Shown one piece after another: positions 46,301 to 56,000 of a stretch of DNA of 64,000 nt. Position 1 is the first letter of the stretch; each line of letters begins with the position of its first letter. The notes below the pieces were generated by a model. That model was not told the DNA's origin and did not search any database. It was given only the letters and a program-made list of their open reading frames with translations. Both the position numbers and the translations under genes were made by a program. This DNA comes from Liolophura sinensis (Eukaryota > Mollusca > Polyplacophora > Chitonida > Chitonidae), in contig NC_088297.1 of assembly GCF_032854445.1 (NCBI RefSeq), forward strand, positions 14,435,335 to 14,499,334. The letters are read 5' to 3'.

Positions 46301-46348
46301 AAGGGAAGGGAGGAGCATCAGAGGGGAAGTCTGATTCACCAGCTGGAG
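31323..46348 (+). CDS. 5' coding exons of a large gene; N-terminus loosely LCOR/LCORL-like
   Basis: Two exons join in phase. Exon 1 is 31323-31412 (30 codons, starting MDFQAAMETFAEAWVAANT, donor CAG|GTGAGT). Exon 2 is 46219-46348 (acceptor TTTTAG, donor GAG|GTAAGT, leaving phase 1), rich in Ser, Pro, Lys and Thr. The joined ~73 residues contain DPASQSTPTANQSEDPP and KLTSLKSSPQGKGG. This order (FA.. , DP.SQ.., NQS, then Ser/Pro-rich) recalls the N-terminus of ligand-dependent corepressors LCOR/LCORL. The match is short and remembered, not computed. The first ATG after the divergent promoter is taken as the start; the frame upstream is open but lacks another ATG in the 15 preceding codons. The intron is 14.8 kb. 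Later exons were not identified. Other disordered nuclear proteins remain possible. Confidence 0.6.
32695..32960 (+). repeat. SINE family A, near full length
   Basis: The tRNA-like head (AAGCTAGCACAGCACCATG, GTCGCTGTGAGTTCAAGTC), body (AACCTGCGGATG, CCATAATGCTGGCCGG) and tail (GTATCAGTGAAATATTCTTG) are all present. It lies in intron 1 of the plus-strand gene, in the same orientation. Confidence 0.85.
34212..34592 (+). repeat. SINE-like element F with a different tRNA-like head and a B-type tail
   Basis: The head GCGGTGGCCCAATGGTTAGA, GCATCCGTCTCGAAGTAGGG resembles a tRNA 5' half (A box GGCCCAATGGTTAGAGC). The body is unlike families A and B. The end CCATATGACTGAAAAACTTG ... GTTAAACCCCAAG matches the family B tail at 37433-37475. 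Confidence 0.65.
34912..35200 (-). repeat. SINE family B with probable target-site duplication
   Basis: (GAGT)n, GCTTGGGGTTTAACGTGG, CCCTTTTATCTAGTGCTGC and CAACCCAGGATTGAGCCTGA are in family B order. CTGCTGGCACAATG at 34900-34913 and CTGCTGGTACAATG at 35200-35213 flank it as a likely duplication. The tRNA 5' end is truncated. Confidence 0.8.
35700..35768. repeat. Short tandem repeat of an A-rich ~20-bp unit
   Basis: GGCAACAATAAAAAAAATA occurs three times in a row. Confidence 0.8.
36328..36372 (+). repeat. SINE family A, head fragment
   Basis: AGGGGCCTCCATGGCCGAGG and TGATTAGTGTGCCACAG are the first ~45 bases of the family A tRNA-like head, the best-preserved 5' end in the window. Nothing of the body follows. 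Confidence 0.6.
37174..37494 (+). repeat. SINE family B, plus orientation, 5' truncated
   Basis: It begins at CAATCCTGGGTCGAGTCAC (B-box half of the tRNA-like head) and runs through ACTGGTTGACCCGTATTAGT and CACTAGATAAAAGAGCGGTG to CATATGACTGAAAAATTGTT and CAAGCACTCACTCACTCATT. The short minus-strand frame within it is not a gene. Confidence 0.85.
38035..38272 (+). repeat. SINE family A copy with duplicated body segment
   Basis: GTGACTGTGAGTTCAAGTCC, AACCTGCGCATGGTC and TTGTATAAGAGAAATATTCT are diagnostic. The segment CTCTAGGCCCTGCCCAGTTT repeats the preceding CTCCGTCTAGTTTC block, so part of the body is doubled. Confidence 0.8.
38780..38915. promoter_or_regulatory. CNE-like island with TAATCC/GGATTA sites
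   Basis: Repeat-free, balanced-composition sequence holding TAATCC at 38835-38840 and GGATTA at 38894-38899, plus CAGCTGAGCTGGCTG. The regulatory role is inferred only from composition and motif density. Confidence 0.3.
40560..40870. promoter_or_regulatory. CNE-like island with four K50-homeodomain-type sites
   Basis: TAATCC at 40668, 40723 and 40751 and GGATTA at 40785 fall within 123 bp. The surrounding sequence (AAAGCCCTCAGCTGATTGG and so on) is non-repetitive and more balanced than the AT-rich intron around it. It lies in intron 1 of the plus-strand gene. Confidence 0.4.
41051..41122. repeat. C-run followed by an 11-bp perfect hairpin
   Basis: A run of Cs precedes GCTGGTGTCCC (41086-41096), an A-rich loop and GGGACACCAGC (41111-41121). 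Confidence 0.8.
41561..41762 (+). repeat. 50-bp tandem array made of a family B SINE tail, four copies
   Basis: Each unit is TCTGAAGTACGATGTTAAAC, CCCAAGCACTCACTCACTCA, CTCATATGAA. The middle is the 3' tail of family B SINEs with its (CACT)n end. The units are nearly identical, so the amplification is recent. Confidence 0.9.
42130..42280 (+). repeat. 48-bp tandem repeat, about three copies, at the end of the MITE-like element
   Basis: CCTACACTTAAAGGAGAAGG, AAACATGAAAATTATGCC, AAAATAATGG is repeated. The last copy runs directly into the outer left end of the element at 42232-42820. Confidence 0.9.
42232..42820. repeat. MITE-like element with long inverted repeats (copy 2)
   Basis: Over about 470 bp (from ~42345) it matches 10935-11420 with few changes and small indels. 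Inner inverted repeats GTATGGTGGGTATTTGGGAC / GTCCCAAATACCCACCATAC enclose ~270 bp without a coding frame. The outer arms (AAACATGAAAAT, CAGATGAAA and their reverse near 42770-42800) form an imperfect second pair. Confidence 0.85.
42975..43335. promoter_or_regulatory. CNE-like island with four TAATCC/GGATTA sites
   Basis: TAATCC at 42983, 43084 and 43321, and GGATTA at 43265. A (CACCC)n run lies at 43139-43160. The sequence is C-rich on this strand, unlike its AT-rich surroundings. Confidence 0.3.
43837..43975. repeat. 32-bp tandem repeat, about four copies
   Basis: ATTGAGTGTAACACTCTTGT, TAGGCAATATGG repeats with almost no change. Confidence 0.95.
44640..44850. repeat. Local direct duplication of ~90 bp, spaced ~120 bp
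   Basis: GTTTTATGAGTCTTGCAGC ... TATGCATAAATTCCACTGAA (44641-44720) recurs as GTTTTATGAATCTTTCATC ... TATGCATAAATTCCACTGAA (44763-44841). The copies have diverged by point changes. Confidence 0.7.
45530..45583 (+). repeat. SINE family A, tail fragment
   Basis: GCCATTGTATAAGTGAAATA, TTCATGACTATGGCGTAAAA matches the family A 3' tail only. Confidence 0.65.
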
Positions 46349-47229
46349 GTAAGTTCATACATGGATAATTTAATGTTTCTTTTTGTCCTTTTTTTATTTA
46401 CTTGGTTGGAGTTGAATGTTGGCCATCAGGGTTACAGGTGGAGTTAAAATCCAGAGCAATGGGAACTGGTAAAGAATCAAAACTGTCCAAAGCTGTGAAC
46501 TCATTTGTTCTTTCGTTTATTACGTCACAATTATCGGTGTATATGTACTCGTAAACCGTATATGATGTACACATGCACACGTAACGTCATAGAGGAAATC
46601 CTTGTGTTCTGCTGTCATTGGACCTTCTGCACAGCTCGTTATTGAGTCTCACATTCGCCAAGGACCAAGTACCTGACAAATCAGAGAGATTTGAATTAGA
46701 ACACATAAATTAATTGGTAAAGAGCAGTGAACCAGCTCTTTAACCGTATATCTACATTTTAAATTGATCTAATGGCATTCGTATGAATAAAGGAAGGTTC
46801 TCCCTGAAATTGAGCATGCTCTTCACCTTTAAAATCGTAGACGCAAATCTATCCATGCTAGTTCTGCTGGGCATTTGACTTGTTTAATTACTCTCTGTGG
46901 CTGTCAAATTCTGAAATGAGAAGAAAGAAGAGATTCAGGAATGAAACTTGCATGTTTTACATGTGGACTATGTAATAGCCAGATTAAGTCTCTCAAGCTT
47001 GGTTAGGAAGTACTTACATGTACTCATAGGTACTAGGTTTTCTCAAATTTTACCAAAACTTGTATTTTCGTCACCTACATCCCGACCGCTCACTTGAAGA
47101 GGAGTTGTTAAACATTCGAACAAACATTTAAATACATTTACATTGAAGTCTTTAATGTTTTTAATTGAATATGTTTCCACTGATACAAGTTAAGAACAAA
47201 TTTTTATGTTATATTTTTGCTTTGTCAAT

Positions 47230-47590
47230 GCCCGAGTCTCTCTGAACATGTGAGTTGTGGTCGGTCAGAGTCTTGGTAGGTTTGCGTTTTATCAGCGTCG
47301 GGGGGGCTTTACTCGGCTCCGCAGCCCACGAGAGGTTTAATTTCAAAGCAAAAATGTGATGCTCGGTCTTTGAACAGCTCTCATTGGAACACTTTGTATA
47401 ATGAGCTAAGCCTTTTTAATCCGCTTTCAAGGGATTATCTCAAATCCAGATTGATTGGCAAGCTGCTTATTCTCGTTGCTGACCAAGGAGTAATACATAG
47501 CCAGCATCAGGCCCACACTGCAAGGCAAAAAAAGTATTTTCATTACTAAATATTTATCCCTTAAGCTGTTTAGCCTGATGTAATCCTTCC
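47230..47590. promoter_or_regulatory. CNE-like island with TAATCC/GGATTA sites
   Basis: TAATCC at 47417 and 47581 and GGATTA at 47432. The flanking TTGCGTTTTATCAGCGTCGG and GATTGATTGGCAAGCTGC are non-repetitive with several CpGs, unlike the surrounding AT-rich DNA. Confidence 0.35.
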
Positions 47591-48499
47591 GTTAATGATT
47601 CGGGAGAGGCTAAAGAAGGGGGGTGGGTGGGTGGGTAGAGGGGAAATTGAAGGGTGATGTATTTTAGAGTTTGGGTACGGGTCCAATGCATGTGTCAAAA
47701 ATAGCGGATTGATGGAACAGTGTATTTTACAATAATTTAAGAAGTTAAAACGACTGTCCCAAGAACTAAAGTGGGGATACATGTAAGCGTACCAGTGTAT
47801 TTTAGGACACACGTAAAATCACTATTTTTGTGAATTGATATTGAACATGGGGATATAATCACTGCAGATGTGACTAGGGATACATGTAGATGTGAATGCA
47901 GGGCTTTAGATTATGACCTTTGTATGGCTGTAAAGAGTTTGTCCAAAATACAAAGCGCCCAAAGTGGCGGTCTGAAGGCTTAACATTTTCCGCTGGAATG
48001 GGTGTAAATAACAAAGATATTCATTTTGCTATCAAAACTTGATAAGTTAATCACAAGATGAACTCGAGACGAACCAGTTTATGACTGGTAAATGAGTAAA
48101 AGTATGCCTTTAAATTTTGGATGTGCCTAGATTAAGGTTGAATATTACATTACAGGGTGTGCCGAAAGTAACGTAATCTAAAGCTCAGGAATGGATAGTG
48201 AATATGATGGTAGAATCAGTGTGGATTTGAATATAAAGTGAGTGTTGGGATCATTGAAAGTCAGGAATTAGGGTGTGACATTTTCAATTTTTCTGTTGTT
48301 TTTTTTCTTCCCTATTTACCCTCCCCCCCCCCCCCCCTCCTATCTTTCCCATGTTAATTTCTCAGACCCACAGCATTAAGGCAACCATCAGGGTAAACCT
48401 CAGTGTGGTTGGGTGAAAATCACTGTGTGCACATACTTGCATGCAATGTACTTGTAAATTTGTAAATACTGTACTTGGGTGCAGGCATTCAAACCCCAA

Positions 48500-48576
48500 A
48501 GCCCTCCCACCATATAAGTCATATAAGTGAAATATCCTTGAGTACGGCGTAAAACACCAATTAAATAAATAAATAG
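48500..48576 (+). repeat. SINE family A, tail fragment
   Basis: CTCCCACCAT, CATATAAGTGAAATATCCTT, GAGTACGGCGTAAAACACCA and AATAAATAAATAGATAA. Confidence 0.75.
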
Positions 48577-48717
48577 ATAAATCAAACCCCTAAGAGACAT
48601 GTATAGAGAAAAAAATTTAAGGTCCTGATCTCAAAGTTTAAAAATTGGAAAGCCCAAAGTTTCACTATTTCAGTTAGTTTTGTTTCAAATGCAATGGATG
48701 CATGTTGGGCATTCACC

Positions 48718-48822
48718 TTTTGAATTGCTGTGAATTGAATTACTGTGAATTGCTGTAAATTGAATTACTGTGAATTGAATAACTGTGAATTGCTGTGAGT
48801 TACTGTGAATTGAATACTGAGA
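48718..48822. repeat. Imperfect GAATTGCTGT/GAATTACTGT tandem tract
   Basis: TGTGAATTGCTGTGAATTGA-type units recur about seven times with variable spacing. Confidence 0.6.
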
Positions 48823-49134
48823 TAACATGTTAGGATGAGATGACAAAGATTTTCACTAGAGTGCTGTATTCAGGAAAAATACACATCGTTTTTGAAAGTG
48901 TATTAAGATGGACTCCATGAATGTGAATACATGTATTTTATAATAATAATGATAATAATAATGGCTTTATTTCAAGAGAGTAAAATACAATACATATACT
49001 CAGTCAGCACTGGGTTGATCTACCCTGAGGCCCTCAGACACAAACAGTTTGAAACAATATTTTACATTACATATACATTGGAAAACATGGTAATTTGGAT
49101 TGTGTGAACGACTAGCAACAAGATTTTGAAAACA

Positions 49135-49135
<1 letters not shown>

Positions 49136-49180
<45 letters not shown>

Positions 49181-49190
49181 AGATAGACAT
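49136..49190. repeat. Compound microsatellite (AC)n(AT)n(GATA)n
   Basis: About ten CA units, then four to five TA units, then seven GATA units lie side by side, followed by an imperfect ACATAGATA. Confidence 0.97.
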
Positions 49191-49539
49191 AGATATACAG
49201 TAGCAAATTAAATCAACAAAAAGTACTAAAACAGTGAAATGTGTGAATTTTGCCACCATAATTGTCCCCAACCAATGGAAGAGATACATGTAGGTTTGTG
49301 GGTGACGGCCCATTAGCAACCCCTTCTTATCGTCTTCAGAAGTTGAAACTTCATGATACACATATTTTAAGCACAGAACAAGTGAGTGGGTATTTAAAAA
49401 CTGAATAAACAGCTATTGTAGTGAACAACACATACATGTACCCACTGTAGCTATAACATTGTAACTGTGTGTTGATTGAAGGATATTCCTCCCGCTGAAT
49501 ATGAGTAATCTGCCATTGTTAACACCTTCTTGTCCGTCT

Positions 49540-49735
49540 AACACCGTTTACAAGCCCTGGGTTAATCTTCATCCTGCATCTAGCTGTAAGTGTGGCCATG
49601 TCTGAATCACTCAGCTGGACAAGGTTTGGGTAACAATGATGGAAATTGTGATTAACCCCATGGTGTGGTTTAATCCCCCAGAAAGCACTTGGCCTCATTG
49701 CTAATCCCCTCAACATGAGGTAAATTAGTAGATCT
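49540..49735. promoter_or_regulatory. CNE-like island with two TAATCC sites
   Basis: TAATCC at 49671 and 49702 with GTTAATC and GATTAAC half-matches nearby (49560, 49650) in non-repetitive, balanced sequence. Confidence 0.3.
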
Positions 49736-49894
49736 GGTCAGAATTCCCGTGTACAGGAACAGAAGTGATTTGTACCATTCTCACTAATCTTGTGATATCT
49801 CAGATACATGAACGTGTGTACAGGTATATATGACATGTTGTGATTCAGCGATTCAGTGCTGATCATCTCCCCATTTACATGCTTCACAGATCCA

Positions 49895-50080
49895 AGGTTT
49901 TCATTTAGAATTGGAGGAGGAGGAGGTCAGAGTTCAAAAGTAGGCGGCTGAATTGAAAGTAATTATGTCACAATTACTATTGATTTAAATAGTAAGAATA
50001 TTCAAAGTAGGCGGCTGTGGGGACGGCAGCAGACAGCTGCTGCTTGCCCTTTTTGAACACCGTGGGGGTCAACTTTTGTG
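49895..50080 (+). repeat. Interspersed repeat E (copy 2)
   Basis: The same order of blocks as at 25925-26105, including GAAAGTAATTATGTCACAAT with its internal GTAATT/AATTAC palindrome. This copy carries an extra ATTCAAAGTAGGCGGCTG duplication. Confidence 0.8.
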
Positions 50081-50596
50081 AATAGGGCTCTGTGCAAATC
50101 TTGTAACTGATACAGCAGCAGTGCCGTCTACGTAGTTGAATAACACAGGGTTGATCTGGTCAAGTGAATGTATATTAGACATACTGTAAACCTATAAAAT
50201 CTGATCTATTGTAGTTTGTCAGGCAAAGAGGGCGAGGCCAGTTAAGTTTCTTTTGTTTTTTGTTGTTTTTTTTACCTGGTGTACATATATGTAGTAAGGC
50301 ATTCTTAACTGTACATTGAATGAATGAACGATTATGGCTTAACGCCACATTGGCAATTTTGCACTGATGTTTCATGTATATTGTGTCATTACGGCAAACT
50401 GTCTCACGTGTGACCTAGCTGACCAGCTGACCATCTTGCACATCATATTAGTTTTAAAAGGCAAGTTATATTCAGCACTCATAAGACTGCACAAAATGGC
50501 CCTGAGGACGGTCAGCCCAAGGGAATCTACAGCTACCCTGCCTACAGCTGGGATTGAACCCCCACTATGCGCTTAACTCACATTCCACTCCTGAAT

Positions 50597-50757
50597 TTTA
50601 TTTATTTATTTATTTATTTATTTGAGTGGTGTTTTACACCGTACTCAAGAATATTTCACTTATACAATGGCGACCAGCATTATTATGGTGGGAGGAAGCC
50701 GGGCAGAGCCTGGTGAAAACCCACAACCATCCGCGGATTGCTGGCAGACCTCCTGAA
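50597..50757 (-). repeat. SINE family A, 3' part, long (TTTA)n tail
   Basis: Six TTTA units, GTGGTGTTTTACACCGTACT, CTTATACAATGGCGACCAGC and CCGCGGATTGCTGGCAGACC are the reversed tail and body. The head is missing. Confidence 0.85.
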
Positions 50758-51059
50758 TTTGAGGTTTAACAGTTTATATGTACACTCACGCATGTACTTG
50801 TACGTATTAAACATCTAAATGGACTTTTTGTGAACTATATGTACATACACATAGATTGCCTTTTAGATTTGTTGCCTAGTATCTTTCATAATTTATTGCC
50901 TAGTAACATATTTCCTACTGCGTATATTCCAGCTGATAAACAAGGACATGAAAAGGAAATCTGTTTGTTTGTTTGCTTATAAGTATACTGGTACACAGAT
51001 CTTTTTGCTTACATGTAGTGTAATTTTACACAGATCTGTTTGTACAAAAATCTGTTTGA

Positions 51060-51465
51060 ACACAACAAAATAATCTGAAATACGAAAGCCATGCAAACAG
51101 CTCTGCACGTATTTTCACCTGCTTCGCTGCCTATGTTTTCTGGGGACCGATCCAGGCAGCTCTGGCCTGTTGTCCAGATCTTTATGCTAAGCCATATCCA
51201 GGAGTAAATATTTGTAGTGTAGATTTGAATATGTTTTCCCCCAAAACATGTCCAGTTTACCTCTGCATATTTACATGAGCAGATCGCTGTGGATCGCGTG
51301 AACACATGGAAGCCGTTCGGTAATGAGGTATGTGGCGATAGAAAACCTGAGGATTATGGGGGATTTAGTGCAATAGTCCGAAGCAAAGCCAAAAAACACA
51401 CACGGTGCGGACTGAGCTGGTCTCATTTGGTGGAGATTGTCACCCACTGCTAATGGGGCAGAACA
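51060..51465. promoter_or_regulatory. CNE-like island without a TAATCC cluster
   Basis: GGGGACCGATCCAGGCAGCT, GAGCAGATCGCTGTGGATCG and GCGGACTGAGCTGGTCTC give a balanced, CpG-containing, repeat-free block. One GGATTA occurs at about 51351. A coding role is not supported: no long frame with splice sites was found. Confidence 0.25.
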
Positions 51466-53899
51466 TCAAAAAGGCTTCGTTCAGGGACAGACTAAAGAGT
51501 TAACACGTATGAGATGTGGCTCTGACTTACACCGTATCAGACATTTTATCAGGTTTTTGTGACGCTTTATTTGGGACCAGAAGACATTTGTTCCTTCCCT
51601 CTCCCTACCCCCCGCTACCCTTCCCCAGTGTCTCAGTTTCTGTGTTTGTAACATGTACATGTATGTATAGAGCTCAGTGTGTCCTTGTTTGTACAACTCT
51701 TAAGCGACAACATAAAGTGAACTTCAAGCTTTACGCACATCTCAGACTTTTAAATTCTTGTAGTATTTTGGACTAGCGTAAAACAAATACTCTGATACAT
51801 CAATAATTACTGTTGAACTGGGCAAAAACTTGCTTGCATGTCGTATTTTACATATATATATATATATTTATTTTTTTTTACATCATACATTTTTTCTTGT
51901 ATTTTACAGGTTTTGATTCATCATTAGTTGTAGTTTTGAAAATGACAATTTCATATTTTCATTATTATCAGCTTTACATTGCATACTTCATTTTAATTAT
52001 CGGTCAGAAGAAGCAGTGGGTGTAAATCTCTGTACAAATGTGTACTTCCACAAAATGTGCCCTTGCACAAAATTGTTGGTCTTGAACTTAGATTCATAGT
52101 AGATTTATTTTAATTTGTTTGTTTATTTGAGGAATGATTAAATGCGTAAAAACTCCTCAAAATATTTCACTGGTCATTTTTATGGGATGTGAAACTGAAT
52201 AGAGGCCAATGCAATAAAACGATTCTTGACCAATTACAAAGTGCAATCTTAAAAACGTTGCATACATGTACATGTAGTTCATGTACTAAAAAAAACTTGT
52301 TAAATGTTCCCAGTTTTAATTTTTAGAATCTTAATTGTTCCCAATTTTAGTTCCTTGAATCTGAAAGTAAACTAAATTTAAATCTGCCTTTGGGGATGGA
52401 TTGAAGGGAAATCACGCCTTGAGAGGAACCTGAAAACTTTCCTGAGGTAAAGCCAAAACCGAAGCTGGAGTTGAACTCATGACCTTATTGGTTTAGGGGA
52501 TGTCTTAGTGCATTGAGAGACATGGTCAATGAAGCCCATGTGTTCATGGAAGGAATCTTACAGTTCTTGTACATAAGGTCACATGATCACATGGCATATT
52601 CCCAGATATGTGGATTGTACAAACTACAATAGCATGGATTATGCTTTAATATTTTGCTGTGTAGTTGGTGAAAAAAATCACCCAAAAAAATGTTTGAAAA
52701 GAAAATCTGTTTCTCATGTTCGAGTTTTGAAAAAAATTTTTAGAATTTGTGAATCTTAAAACTGCTAGGCCCTTGTGCGTTAAATCCTTGCTGTTGATCA
52801 ATTTTTGTCAAGATCAGTACGCTGCAGTTCTTTTGAAAGTTAACATCTGCCCGCAAAGTAAATCTGAGCAGATATGACAGTTTCCAAGGAGAAATCAGAA
52901 AGCAGGTTTTGTTGAAGGTGTGTTACATTGGCCAGAAGCTGCATTTGACATCGGTTAATGTAATGATTTTTTGGTTTTATTCAATACATGCTTCAGCTGT
53001 TTGCCTTCTTAAATTCTTAAATCCGTTTTGATTTCTGCATGACAGAATGTGAACAATCTGCTCAGCAAAAGTTTTGCTTGGCATAATGTGCATGTTATGT
53101 AATCTGGTGAGGCAGGTGTTATAAATAAAAATATCTACTGTATTCACACTGTACCTGGACAGAAGCTTTAAGTAGGCCATAGATAAGTCAGCTGGGGATT
53201 TCAGATCAAGGAACTCTTTTGTTGTGGAGGAAGAAAAGCTAATCCTGCTCTGTGTTACTTTGAAAAGTTGCATATATGGCTGAATGTTTAACATTGTACA
53301 TGTGTATGTACTTTGGGCTGGTGATAGATGTACATGTACTCTAAATTCCTGAACCAGTTTGACCAGTGTAGCATAACTTTTGGCAACACCAATTTTAATT
53401 TTGTGTTTTATTGTGCAAGCCGACCGCAAAAAATGGCATGAGAATAAAAGTGAAAATAATCCACCTATTATTTTTGTCTGATGTTAATGGGGTTTTTTTA
53501 TGATTTTCCTATTTATAAGGTTTTCTGATCATCTAAATATATCATTGATAGGAACAATTGCTGGGACAGTCCACATTATTCACAAATTAGAACAAACTGT
53601 GCTACTCGCACTAGTTCAGGTAGAACGTAGAACACTTTCAGGATGTCCCAACTAAAGAGCACACAGATTAATGATGTCAGTAAATTAGTGTACCAGGTTA
53701 GTTATTACTACTAGGATTGGTGTGTATTTTACATTGTATTACTTACATGTATGTCCATGTAGGTTTTGATAGAATATTGAACTTCTTGAGGAAGTCCTGG
53801 TTAAAGGGTGTAAAATATCAGTAAAATTAGTGTATTACCTGGTCTTGGGTGAAAAGAGTTGAACTTCCTCGTGTGAGAATACAGGGTTGGATGTTCATG

Positions 53900-54480
53900 T
53901 GTATAGGGGTGTATCTCTGGCTACCATCAGAAGCTCTGATTGGAGGGTTTTGTGATGAGATCGAAAAACCAGTAGGCCGTGTGTTTCGGCCGGTATCTCT
54001 CTCAGCACGTCAAGATTTTGTCGGAATTTAAATTTGAATGGCGCGGGTGCTGTAGTTGTTTTTGCAGACTGTACCGCGGCAGAGAGCGGCTTAAGGTTTT
54101 CTGTATTTGTTATGAAGCAATCATTTTGGGAAGGATTAATTCGAGGCTGGATTAGAGAGCGAGGCCTAACAGTGTTTGCTTATCAGGTCTGGCCTGAAGA
54201 CTGCCTATCCCAGGATTATGCCTCCATTTGCCTAATGCCTCCTCAGTGCTCGCCAAGACTCTAGTGATGAGGGTTTAATAATGCAGTGGATTTTTTGTGG
54301 GTCTCTGCTCCGAGCACCCGCTGATAAAAGGGCTACGGCCAGACTTACCCCACAAGATGGGCTTAATCCGGTTTTATCTGACGTTGATGCGAGTCGTTGT
54401 TTGCACAGCATATTTTCAGGGCTGATCAAATGCCGCGAAATCCTCCATTTAGCATTCAAATTATAGGCCTTATGCCCAAA
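53900..54480. promoter_or_regulatory. CNE-like island with four GGATTA/TAATCC sites
   Basis: GGATTA at 54133, 54149 and 54213, TAATCC at 54364. The whole block is repeat-free, with balanced composition and many CpGs (TACCGCGGCAGAGAGCGG, GACGTTGATGCGAGTCG), standing out against AT-rich DNA on both sides. Short frames on both strands overlap here but none looks like a conserved protein. Confidence 0.4.
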
Positions 54481-54856
54481 TCGTGCAGAGAAGAAAAATT
54501 AGCTGCTTAGATAACTTTGACAGGGGTTTAGGTGAGCTAGACCTTCGCTGAGCAGAGTATGTGTATAGACTTGCCCTGTCATTCATGCCTGGCTGTATGG
54601 CAGACTTCTGTTTGTACTACAGGTGTTGGGTGTGTCTTAGTCAGACTAAATTTATGGTAACAGGTATATATTGAACAAAACATGAATTTGAAATTGATTA
54701 TCTTAATCATAATTTCCGAATTGTTATGAAATGTTGGATAAAAATATAGAAAAACAAATTCGAAAATTACATCAGATTACAGCAGTGCTGCGTTGATTTG
54801 TTTATTGAGTGAGTGCACCCTAGGCATGTACATGTATGAGAGCTTACATATAATTA

Positions 54857-55015
54857 GCATGCTAGCGCAGGATAATAACAGAAGCCTCTCACCAATGCCA
54901 ATGCTGTGGGTTCAAGTCCAGCTCATGCTGGCAGCATTCGGACGGTCATGGGTTTCCCTCGGGCTCAGTTAAATATTCTTGAGTACACCTTAACACATCA
55001 AAGAAGCAAACTAAT
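54857..55015 (+). repeat. SINE family A, internally shortened
   Basis: TAGCATGCTAGCGCAGGATA, GTGGGTTCAAGTCCAGCTCA and TATTCTTGAGTACACCTTAA; most of the body between head and tail is deleted. Confidence 0.75.
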
Positions 55016-55779
55016 CTTGCATTAAGATGTTTCTTGAGATGTTCTTGGCTGTTATCACACATGACATCTGGCCTCCTTCACCCATCCGGATCCTTGTGTT
55101 AGGTTTTCCATTAATCATTTATGATTTAGATAGCCCATTGAACTCAAACTACATACTCAAACTATGGCTATAAGTCCTTACACATGTAAAATTGTAACTC
55201 GCCTACATGTACATGTATTGTTGATCTGACATTATGTCATGGAGATAAGGAAATTCCACTTGCTCCTTGCATGATTTTAAGTACACGTATTTGCACAGTT
55301 TACAAAATGATCTGAATTTATGATTTTCCAGGTTTAATAATCTAAGGCCAGTTTTAAAACCAATTCCTCTTATCTTCCCAATAGAACTAATACGATAAAA
55401 AAAAAAAAGAAATCTTCGCATGTGTAACGTTAGGCCGGATTTGAGAATTAAGTCGTACATTGTCTTAGGTTCAGATTTGAAGCTGTAGCAAATGACCTAA
55501 AAGTTCCCCTGTGACCTAGTCACTCATTTTACCTGATTGCGTAAGAGTTCTGTTGATATTTGGTGTTTTCAGGTGTGTTTGGAAGTTGCATATTTGTACC
55601 AGTAAGGTAACCTTAAAATGGAAATTTCATCACCAAAAACCCCTGTATGATTACATGTACATTTTGTATACTTGGTCTTATATCTCACGTTTACCTGACT
55701 ACACCTTGCCCCCACTCCCCCCACCCACCATTCCCTGAGTTCACATGTACAGCTCACCTGTAATTACACTCACAGCCTT

Positions 55780-56000
55780 CACTGTACCTGACTGCTAATC
55801 CCTCACTTTCCCTACCCTCAAAAGAATGCTTTGCATTTCTATTAGGTAAACGTATGGAGGGATTACTAGTGGGCTCTGGGTGGGGTTACTCTCTATTCAG
55901 AGGAGATTATCTTGTGGGCGCATGCTCTGGACTTCACCCTGCCTAGAAGTTGGTCATTGTTCAAACAGTCTCAATTAGAGCAGAATTAAGGCGAAGGCCG
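55780..56000. promoter_or_regulatory. CNE-like island with TAATCC and GGATTA
   Basis: TAATCC at 55796 and GGATTA at 55859 within repeat-free sequence (GGAGGGATTACTAGTGGGCT, GAGGAGATTATCTTGTGGG). Confidence 0.3.

Noticed and set aside
51890..52010. Candidate exon after TTTTACAG in AT-rich DNA
   Set aside because: The translation is low in complexity, the phase does not suit the exon ending at 46348, and the donor side (CAG|AAG) lacks GT.
52977..53429. 150-codon minus-strand open frame
   Set aside because: It shows no known motif, no signal or domain pattern, and composition equal to the surrounding intron. It was kept out for lack of positive evidence.
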